From Streptococcaceae bacterium (GTDB lineage: Bacteria > Bacillota > Bacilli > Lactobacillales > Streptococcaceae): DNA of 56,650 nucleotides. Shown here one piece after another: positions 37,020-49,000 of this stretch. Made by a program: the position numbers and the translations under genes. Within the stretch, counting starts at the first letter, position 1, and the number at the start of each line of letters is the position of its first letter. The stretch is from assembly GCA_022484805.1 (NCBI GenBank), contig JAKVKP010000016.1:1-56650 (forward strand), written 5' to 3'. The notes beneath the pieces were generated by a model that saw only the letters and a program-made list of their open reading frames with translations, made no database searches and was not told the origin of the DNA.

Positions 37020-38439
37020 ATGGATAAAAATCTATTGATTGCAGAAAATGTCTTAAAGCATGTTGGTGGATCAGAAAATATAGATAGTGTGTTCCACTGT
37101 GCGACACGTCTTAGGTTTGTTTTGCTTGATGAGAGTAAAATTGATGACGATGAGATTAAAAATATTGATGGTGTATTTGGCACAATGAATGCTGGCGGAA
37201 TGTACCAAATCATTATTGGTCAAAATGTCGAAAAAGTTTATGAGCGCTTATGTGAAATTGGTAATTTTAAAAAAGAAAAAATGTTAGACGAAGAAGACAG
37301 CAAGGGTGTTATTGCTGAACACAAGGATAAAACCGTCAAGAAAATTGCTAATAATGTGCTTTCGTATGTTGTTGCATCTATGACTCCTGTGATCTATCCA
37401 TTGTTAGGGGCAGCACTCTGGAATACATTTGGTTTAATTTTAGGGCCGAATGTTTTGAATATCCTTTCTGCTGAGAGCGGCTTTTACGTATCGACTCAAA
37501 TTTTATATAGTGCATTTTTCTACTATCTTCCAATTTATGTCGGATACAGTGCAGCAAAGGCTTTAAAAATATCTAATCCTATATGGGGTATGCTGATTGG
37601 TGGCTTGATTCTATCTCCAAATTTTGTATCCCTGCTTGAGAATAATACAACTCTCTCTTTATTTTCATTTATTAATGTACCTATTGCTGATTATGGGCAA
37701 AGCTTGTTACCAGTCCTAATTGGGGTTTGGCTATTTTCTTATATTTATAAAATTTTATCAAAAGTTATTCCGTCTATTCTTTTCGGTACAATTGCTCCGA
37801 TAATTATTTATTTTGTAATGGCAATAATTATGTTTTTAGTTGCGGCTCCTTTAGGAACTTATATAGGCGAAGGTATTACTAACATTTTTATGGCAATGGG
37901 AAATTCAATTTTGCCAATCAGATTGTTGGCTTTTGCACTATTAACTGCACTCTGGCCAATGCTAACGCTATTTGGTATGCATTTACCTATTGCTCTGACA
38001 GCAATGGGCTTAATGGCGACAAGTGGGCAAGATACATTTGTTTTAGTATGCTCTACTAGTTCTGTATTTTACCTCTATGGTATGGCATTAGGGGCATTTT
38101 TAAAATTTAAAAAGAAGGAAAATAAAGCAACGGCATTTTCTGCTTTTATCTCAGGTTTTATTGGTGCTATTTGTGAACCAATTTTATATGGTATTTGTCT
38201 AAAATCAAAATCTTCGATTAGAGCAATGCTAATTGGAGGTGCAATATTAGGCATTATTATTGCAGTATTTCAACCTGTTTATTACAACATTGGAGTAGGT
38301 AATATATTCGCAGTTTTTGGTGTTTATGCTGGCGGTGGTTCCGCAAATTTAATTATAGGTGTTGGTATATCACTATTTGCAGTTATTCTTGGTTTAGTTG
38401 CAGTTATTTTATTCGCTAAATATGATGAAGGAGAAAATG

Positions 38440-38456
<17 letters not shown>
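37020..38456 (+). CDS. Beta-glucoside-type PTS EIIBC permease
   Basis: 478-residue membrane permease that imports and phosphorylates a beta-glucoside. Residues 1-85 form EIIB with phospho-Cys 27 in FHCATRLRF and the GVFGTMNAGGMYQIIIG stretch. EIIC begins near 110 with about ten membrane helices and includes the GAICEPILYGI substrate motif. No EIIA domain is fused; that function is in the first gene of the operon. The ATG at 37020 follows AAAGGAGGA; a longer frame from 36954 lacks a site. The next gene overlaps by 17 bases. Confidence 0.93.
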
Positions 38457-40940
<2,484 letters not shown>

Positions 40941-41010
40941 TTGAATCTATATTCTTAAAATGAAGCTCATTTTGACAAATAGTTATTTCTATTAATGTAA
41001 AAAAAATTAT

Positions 41011-41060
41011 AATAAAGTAGCTACCTATCAGCTAAGTTTGAGAAGGTAACTACTTTATTT
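41011..41060 (+). terminator. Bidirectional terminator after the beta-glucoside operon
   Basis: AATAAAGTAG/CTACTTTATT with an inner TACCT/AGGTA pairing. T tracts on both strands; on the minus strand eight T follow shortly after, so it can also end the histidine-kinase gene. Confidence 0.88.
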
Positions 41061-41146
41061 GTTTCTATGTACGATTTTATTTTTTGAGTTTTTTTACATC
41101 ACTACATCATGATTTCAGCTATTTTCTACGTGCTCTGATTGATAAT

Positions 41147-42703
41147 TTAACGTGTTGGAATTAAAACTTCAAATTGGGTACCCTTTCCTAGCTCGCTTTG
41201 GACTTGAATACTGCCGCCAAGCTCTGTGACGTAGGATTTGACAATGGATAACCCGAGACCAGTTCCCTTATTATTTTTAGATTTAGTGTTATCAACTCTA
41301 AAGAAGCGGTCAAAAACTTTACGTTGATTCAGTTCACTGATACCAATACCGGAATCTTGAATTTGAAAAATGAGCATATTATGATTGACTGATAAATTGA
41401 TATCTACCTCACCATGATTTTCAGTGTAGTAAATTGCATTCTCAATTAGATTTTTGAAAATTAATTGCAATAAGCGCTCTTTAGAACGAATTATGAAATG
41501 TTCATTTGAAACCGTAACTGTAATTTGCTTTTCATCAATTATTTTTTTATAGTCGCTTAGGATAGAATTGACAAGCTCAGGCAATTGAATCTCGGAGTTA
41601 TTGATGTGCTGATGGCTTTTAGATAGAGAAATAATATCACTAATCAGCTGATTCAGTCTTTCTGCCTCATGATTGATAATGCCAGCAAAATGTTTAATAT
41701 CGTTAGGATCCTCAATGCCTTCCAATAGATTTTCAGAAAATCCGATGATTGAAGCAGTTGGTGTTTTCAATTCATGGGCAATATTTGCTGAAAATTCATT
41801 TTGTTTTTCAATTAGTTCGATAATATCTGTTTGATCCTCTAAAATCACAAAGAAATGCTCTGTGTCAATCGGAAAGATAGTGATTTTAAAGAAACGATTA
41901 ACCTTGTCAAAAGTCATCTGGCGATGGATATGCTCAGGCTTAATTAACTGATTCACTAATAAATTCAAAAATTCAGCTTCAGGTGAAAAATAATCAATCG
42001 CTGAAAAAAACTGAGGGAAAATTTCAAAAATTTTCTGATTGGCATGAATAATTTTACCCTTTTGATTATAGATGAAGCTAGGTAAAAGCAATGTATCGGA
42101 AAGTTCAATAAACGAAGTGACTCTTTGTTCATTTTGAAGTGACGGATTAGTATTTTGCTCTTCCAATTGTAAAAGATTCTTCCGGTCCGCCTCAATGACT
42201 GCCTGAATGTCAAGCTGATTTTTACGTTTAGTCAAAAATTCATTAATCCAGTAGACCAGATATAGTAGCAATAGTGTGATAATGATAGCCGCTTGAATTC
42301 CCGAGATATTCTTTTTTTCTTCTATTAAACGTAAATAACCAATGGTTTGGTTATTTTTAATAATTTTTGTACTATAGGTAATAGTTTGGTTAGTTACCTT
42401 TCGGGTAATATAGCTGCCTTTTTTTAGATTACGGATGTCTTCAGTATCAATTATTTGATTGGTTGCTGGAAAAATTTGTTTAGAATCCGTATCTAATATT
42501 TGAATGCTTTGACCGGTGGCTTCTAACAAGCTAAAATCAGATAGTTGTTTAAAGTCTTGCTTTTCGACGACTTCTTCAAGTGCAATTAGTCGACTCTTAA
42601 TGTTATTATATTGATTATTTAAATTTATAAGGTGAGCAGAAATAATTAATAAACATCCGATAATTAAATAGAAAATAGTAATTAATAATGATTTATATTT
42701 CAT
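41147..42703 (-). CDS. PhoR-type sensor histidine kinase
   Basis: 518-residue membrane kinase. The start is ATG 42703 behind GAGGAA; an extended frame to 42769 lacks a site. Order: transmembrane helix at 5-28, extracytoplasmic loop of about 100 residues, second helix near 140-160, a PAS-like domain near 190-290, HisKA with the phospho-His in FSANIAHELKTP (about residue 308), and an HATPase domain with ENAIYYTENHG, DSGIGIS and GTGLGLSIVK. It pairs with the regulator upstream, but a terminator lies between the two genes. The signal is unknown; the phosphate response is only the family default. Confidence 0.9.
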   Translation of the reverse strand: MKYKSLLITIFYLIIGCLLIISAHLINLNNQYNNIKSRLIALEEVVEKQDFKQLSDFSLLEATGQSIQILDTDSKQIFPATNQIIDTEDIRNLKKGSYITRKVTNQTITYSTKIIKNNQTIGYLRLIEEKKNISGIQAAIIITLLLLYLVYWINEFLTKRKNQLDIQAVIEADRKNLLQLEEQNTNPSLQNEQRVTSFIELSDTLLLPSFIYNQKGKIIHANQKIFEIFPQFFSAIDYFSPEAEFLNLLVNQLIKPEHIHRQMTFDKVNRFFKITIFPIDTEHFFVILEDQTDIIELIEKQNEFSANIAHELKTPTASIIGFSENLLEGIEDPNDIKHFAGIINHEAERLNQLISDIISLSKSHQHINNSEIQLPELVNSILSDYKKIIDEKQITVTVSNEHFIIRSKERLLQLIFKNLIENAIYYTENHGEVDINLSVNHNMLIFQIQDSGIGISELNQRKVFDRFFRVDNTKSKNNKGTGLGLSIVKSYVTELGGSIQVQSELGKGTQFEVLIPTR

Positions 42704-42810
42704 ATTTTTCCTCTTTTCAACTAATATAACCACTCTTTTTAACATACAATAAAAATCAGGATAAAACAATAAAAAGTCAAATATGTTTTTTTATTTATCT
42801 TTTGCGCAAG

Positions 42811-42857
42811 AAAAAAACAAGTCATTCAAGCGATTAGCTAGTTTGAATGGACTTGTC
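42811..42857 (-). terminator. Intrinsic terminator between response regulator and kinase
   Basis: Read on the minus strand: ACAAGTCCATTCAA pairs with TTGAATGACTTGT (one unpaired base), then seven T. It lies just after the response-regulator stop and before the kinase gene. Confidence 0.88.
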
Positions 42858-42888
42858 TAAATGAAAATTAGAATAGATTGATTGGCTT

Positions 42889-43602
42889 TTATTGATTTTC
42901 TGGGATTTTAAATTTATATCCAAAACCGTGCTTAGTGACGATATACTCTGGTTTTTTCGGATCAAGTTCAATTTTCTCTCTTAAATGTGAGACATGAACA
43001 TCAACAATTCGAGTTGAGCCTTCAAAATCAAAATTCCAAACACGGCTCAAAAGCTTCTCTCTAGATACGGTATGATTAATATGGGTCATAAAATAATGAA
43101 GCAATTCAAACTCTTTTTTAGTTAATTCAACAAATTGATCATTAAGTAGTAGCTGACTTGACATTAGATTAAGCTTAAATGGGCCAGCTTCTAATGTTTG
43201 CGCCTCGATGTTCTCCTCATCTGCTGGTGTGGTAGAAAATTCGATGCGACGTAATACAGCGTTTACCCGAGCCACGATTTCACGTGGTGAAAAAGGTTTA
43301 AAAATATAATCATCCGCACCAATTTCAATGCCAACAATTTTGTCTACTTCATCATCTTTTGCAGTTAAGATAAAAATTGGCGTTAGAATATCTTTACTCC
43401 GCAATTTTTTGGTAATTTCAATACCACTCATTTCTGGTAACATTAAATCCAAAATAATAAAGTCAAAATTTTTCGTAGTTGCCAGATGATAGGCCTCTAG
43501 TCCATTTGTAGTTGTTGTTACCGAAAAGTTATTCTTTTCAAAATTATATTGAAGCAGTGTCAAGATGGAAGGCTCATCGTCAACAATCAATATCTTCTTC
43601 AT
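42889..43602 (-). CDS. OmpR/PhoP-family response regulator
   Basis: 237-residue two-domain regulator. Receiver domain at 1-120 with phospho-Asp 52 (ILDLMLPEMSG), acidic pocket VDDEP and Lys in FKPFSPREI. Winged-helix DNA-binding domain at about 137-233 with LTKKEFELLHYF and RIVDVHVSHLREKIE, YIVTKHGFGYKF. It is most like PhoP/WalR-type regulators. AAGGG precedes the ATG. It is divergent from ylxM; the partner kinase lies downstream beyond a terminator. Confidence 0.93.
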   Translation of the reverse strand: MKKILIVDDEPSILTLLQYNFEKNNFSVTTTTNGLEAYHLATTKNFDFIILDLMLPEMSGIEITKKLRSKDILTPIFILTAKDDEVDKIVGIEIGADDYIFKPFSPREIVARVNAVLRRIEFSTTPADEENIEAQTLEAGPFKLNLMSSQLLLNDQFVELTKKEFELLHYFMTHINHTVSREKLLSRVWNFDFEGSTRIVDVHVSHLREKIELDPKKPEYIVTKHGFGYKFKIPENQ

Positions 43603-43869
43603 TTTGTAGTACCCTTCCTAGCAGCTATTGCAATAATTATTCTACATTAAATATAAATTATTATTAATCATTATTAATCATGTAGTCAACGGTTAAACTT
43701 CATCTTTTAGTTTAACATAAGCGGTACACTAGTAATGTAAAGTTGGCGTAAAATGTTTTTAAGGTTTTGATTAAATTTTGATGTTTTTTTTTAAATGATA
43801 GCTTGCATAATGATGATAGTTAATTAAATAAAACTTTAAACCGTAGTGAAATATGATAAAATGGTAGGT

Positions 43870-44199
43870 ATGGAGATAGAAAAAAATAATCGAATTAATT
43901 CTTTATTTGAATTTTATTCGACATTACTAACTGAAAAACAAATGAATTACATTGAACTTTATTATGCAGATGATTATTCTTTAGGGGAAATCGCTGAAGA
44001 ATTCCAAGTGAGTCGACAAGCTGTTTATGATAATATAAGAAGGACGGAAAAATTATTAGAAGGTTACGAGCAAAAATTACATTTGTTTAGTAACTATATC
44101 GTAAGAAAACAGTATCTTGACGAAATTCGGAGTAAATATTCAGATGATCCACAACTCATCGAGATCATTGAGCAAATTCAGGCAGTTGAAGAGGATTAA
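43870..44199 (+). CDS. ylxM: YlxM, SRP-associated helix-turn-helix protein
   Basis: 109-residue protein of the UPF0122 family, encoded before ffh in most low-GC Firmicutes and reported to influence SRP function. It has a sigma-70-like helix-turn-helix ([20 protein letters not shown], then [12 protein letters not shown]). I start at ATG 43870 (MEIEKNN), the start conserved in relatives. The earlier GTG at 43846 and ATG at 43861 fall within a probable -10 region. ffh follows after 12 bp. Confidence 0.9.
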   Translation: MEIEKNNRINSLFEFYSTLLTEKQMNYIELYYADDYSLGEIAEEFQVSRQAVYDNIRRTEKLLEGYEQKLHLFSNYIVRKQYLDEIRSKYSDDPQLIEIIEQIQAVEED

Positions 44200-44211
44200 T
44201 AAGGAGTAAAA

Positions 44212-45654
44212 ATGGCATTTGAGAGTTTAACAGAACGCCTACAGGGTGCGTTTAAAAAATTAAGAGGTAAGGGCAAGGTTTCTGAGGCTGATGTTCGTGA
44301 AATGACTAAGGAAATTCGACTTGCGCTGTTAGAAGCCGATGTTGCATTACCTGTTGTTAAAGAGTTTGTAAAAAATATTCGTGACCGTGCCGTTGGTGTA
44401 GAGGTTTTAGAAAAGTTAAATCCAGCACAACAAATTGTTAAAATCGTTGATGAGGAATTGACCAAAACGCTCGGTTCGACTGAGAGTCAGCTTTTAAAAT
44501 CACCAAAAATACCAACGGTTATTATGATGACCGGTTTGCAAGGTGCTGGTAAAACGACCTTTGCTGGGAAGCTAGCCAATCGCTTGGTTAAAGAAGAAAA
44601 AGCCCGCCCTCTAATGATTGCTGCGGATATTTATCGTCCAGCTGCGATTGATCAATTAAAAGTCTTAGGTGCTCAAATTGATGTACCTGTTTTTGAAATG
44701 GGAACAGAGGTTTCACCAGTTGAGATTGTTAGACAAGGTTTAGCTCAAGCAGCTGAACAGCGTAATGATTATGTTTTAATTGATACGGCAGGCCGATTGC
44801 ATATTGATGAACATTTAATGCAAGAATTGGCAGATATTAAAACAATTGCTAATCCAACAGAAATTTTATTAGTTGTTGATGCGATGACTGGTCAAGATGC
44901 AGTTAATGTGGCTCAATCCTTTGATGAGAAGCTAGGAATCACAGGGGTAATTATTACTAAGCTGGATGGTGATACCCGTGGTGGTGCTGCATTATCAATT
45001 CGTGCAATTACTGGAAAGCCAATTAAATTTACAGGTACGGGCGAAAAATTAACGGATTTAGAGGTTTTCTATCCAGACCGAATGAGTTCAAGAATTCTCG
45101 GAATGGGCGATTTATTGACCTTGATTGAAAAGGCACAGCAGGATTTTGATGAGAAAAAGGCTGCTGAAATGACGCAAAAAATGCGTGAAAATACCTTTGA
45201 TTTTAATGATTTCATTGATCAATTAGATCAGGTGACTAATATGGGGCCAATTGAGGACTTATTGAAAATGATTCCAGGTATGAATGAGGTACCAGGTATC
45301 GCGAATGTTAAGGTGGACCCGAAGGACATCTCACGTAAACGGGCAATTGTTATGAGTATGACGCCTGAGGAACGTGAAAATCCTGATGTATTGTCACCGA
45401 GTCGTCGTCGTCGAATTGCGGCAGGCTCTGGTAATACAGTCATTGAAGTTAATCAAATGATTAAACAATTTAATGAATCTAAAAAAATGATGCGTATGGT
45501 TTCTAATGGTAATATGGATCAAATGATGCAAGGTATTCCAGGCATGGATCAAATGATGGGTGGCGGCGTCAAGGGTAAGCTTGGGAAGATGGCAATGAAC
45601 CGAATGATGAAGCAAGCCAACAAAAAAATGAAAAAGAAAAAGAAAAAAAGATAA
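44212..45654 (+). CDS. ffh: Signal recognition particle GTPase
   Basis: 480-residue SRP54 protein that binds signal sequences and SRP RNA and, with FtsY, brings ribosomes to the membrane. The N domain (1-85) is helical; the G domain has the P-loop GLQGAGKTT, DTAGR and TKLDGDTRGG. The M domain (about 300-480) is rich in methionine near the end (MIKQF, MMRMV, MDQMMQG) and closes with a lysine tract. AAGGAG precedes the ATG. Operon with ylxM. Confidence 0.97.
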   Translation: MAFESLTERLQGAFKKLRGKGKVSEADVREMTKEIRLALLEADVALPVVKEFVKNIRDRAVGVEVLEKLNPAQQIVKIVDEELTKTLGSTESQLLKSPKIPTVIMMTGLQGAGKTTFAGKLANRLVKEEKARPLMIAADIYRPAAIDQLKVLGAQIDVPVFEMGTEVSPVEIVRQGLAQAAEQRNDYVLIDTAGRLHIDEHLMQELADIKTIANPTEILLVVDAMTGQDAVNVAQSFDEKLGITGVIITKLDGDTRGGAALSIRAITGKPIKFTGTGEKLTDLEVFYPDRMSSRILGMGDLLTLIEKAQQDFDEKKAAEMTQKMRENTFDFNDFIDQLDQVTNMGPIEDLLKMIPGMNEVPGIANVKVDPKDISRKRAIVMSMTPEERENPDVLSPSRRRRIAAGSGNTVIEVNQMIKQFNESKKMMRMVSNGNMDQMMQGIPGMDQMMGGGVKGKLGKMAMNRMMKQANKKMKKKKKKR

Positions 45655-45673
45655 CAGATAAATATTATAAAAG

Positions 45674-45720
45674 AAGCATTATTTAATTGGTCATTTTGAC
45701 TGATTAGATAATGCTTTTTT
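45674..45720 (+). terminator. Intrinsic terminator after ffh
   Basis: AAGCATTAT/ATAATGCTT extended by about ten further pairs with wobbles around ATTTT, followed by six T. Confidence 0.9.
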
Positions 45721-46011
45721 GTATTGCCTTTGTAATAAAATAGATAGTTTTTCATCGTTGAAACCTAATATCTGTATATGCCAATAAGTGACTTGTTTGG
45801 GTTAAAAATAGAGCATATATAACGAAAAACATATATTAATATTATGTTGGTATCGTTTTATAATTATTTTTCTTTATTAATAACAAGCGTAATTCGGCAA
45901 TCGTTTGAACATTAATAATTGAAAAATAATAAATTATTAAAACTAGTGATTGAAGCTTGTTTGAAGCTTTTATTACAGGTTGACCAAATAAATTGGGATG
46001 GGTGTGTTTAC
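45721..46011. other. Intergenic region before the second giant adhesin
   Basis: About 290 bp of AT-rich DNA. TATAAT at 45859-45864 could be the adhesin's -10, without a clear -35. A TTG-led extension of the adhesin frame begins at 45919 but has no signal-peptide character. No other gene is supported. Confidence 0.4.
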
Positions 46012-49000
46012 ATGAAAAAATTATCTAAAAGTGGTATTTTTATTTTAATGACAGTGACGATATTACTACAGTATGTGTCACCGATATTAACTGCTGCTCA
46101 GACGATAGGTGAAAAAGTTAATTTAGTTACGTTGAATTCAGCACAGGTCAAAGCTATCGAGGATCAAGATGTAACCATAGATTTAAAGGTTACAGCTAAT
46201 AATTCTGATACTCAAGCTGAAACGACAAGTATCAAGGTTCAAGACAGTAGTGTTGTGATTAAAGAAGTTACGAATCAAACAACAAATTCAAAAAATCAGT
46301 ATAGCTTAAGTGGTAATGTGATTTCTGCTGAGATTGCTGGTAATACAACGAATGAAACAAATGATTTATCAATTAAATTAAGTAAGGATAGTTTAAAGGA
46401 TAAAGCTACATTAGTTATTGAGAGTGACGGAAGTACGACAAATTTAGACTTGAGTCAGGTGGTTCAAGCTGAATCAGCAGCGGAAAAAACAGCCGATAAT
46501 TCAACTGCTAGTACCGAAGCAACCTCAACGGATGAAGCTTCTAATGGAAGTTCTGCTTCATCAGAACCAGTAAGCAGTAGCGCGGATGAAGCTCAGTCAA
46601 AAGCTGAAGAACCTGTTACAAAACAACAGGTAAAGGCTTTGAGTGAGGCACAAGTGGCAACAGATATTAGTCAATATTTGCCCGATGATTTAAACGGTTC
46701 AATTTTTGATACTGTCATTTTATCCTATACAGATGCTGACGGTAATCCGGTTGATGAAGATAAAATTACCGCCGATACGAAAATTTCTTTCAAATACAAT
46801 TGGTCAATTCCAAATGAATTAAAGGATAACTATGAATTAAAAGATGGTGATTATTATGAATTTAAATTACCTAGTACTGTGACTTATACACCTGGAACAG
46901 GCTCATTAGGTGATTACGGGGATTACCAAATTTTTAGTGATGGCACAGTGAGATTTACCTTTAAGAATGTTGAAAATAATGATTCAATTTCTGGAAGTTT
47001 TAATTACAGTCAATCAAGTATTAAAACCAATGAGCCTGGTAAAATTATTATTGATGTACCAACTAAATCTGGTACTGACACGCATGAAATAGTGGTGAAA
47101 CCTAAAGGTGGTGCCGATATTTCTAAAGCTGGTAGGACAAATTCAGCCAGCAATCCGACGAAAGTGTTTTGGGATGTAACGATTAATACAAGTGGTAATC
47201 AATTAATTAATGCTCAGGTTTCGGATGCTTTTCCAGCTGGAAATACTTATGAAAGTGTTGAGGTTTATCCTTTAACGATTGATATGAATGGTAATGTTGT
47301 AGGGACAGGTGACGCATTAACAGAAGCTGTTGACTATGAGGTTGATTCAAAGGGCACTGTGACCTTTATCGGAAGCTATGCGGATACTTATCAAGCATTT
47401 AAGGTTTCTTATGTGACTAAAATTGATGAAGATAAAAAACCTGATGATGGTGGCAGTATTGATTTTAAAAATACCGCAACTTTAACCAATGGCGATAAGG
47501 AAGTCACCGCCAGCAATACAGTCACTGCTAATTATGGCAAGCTCATTGATAAAAAATTTGATGGAGCCGATAGCAATGGATCGCAGGTCTTTAACTGGCA
47601 TATTGATTATAATGCTGGTGCCAAAGTTTTACCTGCCAATACTCAAATTGTTGATACTTTGGATGGGGACCAAATTTTTTATGGGACACCAAAATTGGTT
47701 GGTTCTGATGGTAAGGCGATAGATACTAATTTATATACAATCACTTATTCCGATGATCATAAAACAATGACAATCAATTTTCCTACTGGTCTAGATAAAC
47801 AAATTAAAATTACTTATCAATCACAAGTCACGGTTCCAATTGTTGATGGTGATAAGGTTGTTTTAAAAAATACAGCAACGAGTAATTCAAAGGAGGCAAC
47901 TGCAGGTTCTGGCGAAATTACAGAGCAAGGCTTAGTTAAATCACGTGGTGATGTTGATTATATTAATCGGACTGTTCAATGGAATTTGGATATTAATAAG
48001 GGTCGTCAAGAGATGACTAATTGGTCTTTAGAGGATACAATTCCAGCAGGTTTGACAGTTGACTATAATTCGTTTGTTTTTACTAACATTGTCTCTAACA
48101 CTGTTTTAGAAAAAGACAAGGATTATAAAATTACTGTTACTGAAACTGGGTTTAAAGTTGAGTTTTTGGGTGATTTGGCTACCACAACCAGTGATAGATA
48201 TACTCTAAGCTTTAAAACTGCTTTTGAAGCAAGTACCCTAAAAGATTCAAACAAAAAATGGACCAATTCGGCAGTGATGAATTGGACAGATAAAAATGGC
48301 AAAGAACATAAAAATAAAAGTACCGCAGATTTCACACCTCGTGATGATTACCGTTATGATGGTAGTAAGCAGGGGAGCTATAATGCGGTAACTAAGGCAA
48401 TTACATGGAAAGTATATACTAACCTAAATCAACGACAAATCGTCAATGGTTCAATTACCGATAAAATTTTAGAAGGTCAGGAGTATGTCGCTGGCTCGGC
48501 AGTGCTTTATTCAGGTTCAATTAATAAAGCGGGTGATGTAACGAATCTTGTAGAGGTTGATGGTGTTACACCAGTTTATGATGAAGCAACTCGAACACTT
48601 AGTGTTAATTTACCAGAGGGTTCTAATTCTGCTTATGTGTTACAATTTGATACCTCTCTTAAGAATCAGGTGATTGACCAATCAACTTATAAAAATACAG
48701 CTACCTATACTAATAATGCTATATCTAATGATTTAAATGGTAGTACATCTGTTAACAATGGTGGTAGCGTTGTTGAAAAGACAGGTGAACAAGATCCAAC
48801 AGATTCTGCTTATGCACTTTGGCATATTTGGGTGAATAAAGCACAATCAACGGTTAAGGATGTTGTCGTAACAGATATTCCATCATCTAATCAATCAATT
48901 ATCGAGGACTCAATTAAAGTATACGGTAGTGTCGTTGATGCAAGTGGTAATGTCAGTAAAGACGCAAGTAATGTACTTACTTTAGACAAAGATTATTCAG

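Noticed and set aside
41728-41742. GATTTTCAGAAAATC, a 13/15 CodY-like match inside the histidine-kinase gene.
   Set aside because: It encodes the conserved GFSENLL segment after the H-box and is far from any promoter; probably chance.
45919-46011. N-terminal extension of the second giant adhesin from a TTG at 45919.
   Set aside because: It would bury the signal peptide behind 31 residues and has no ribosome-binding site.
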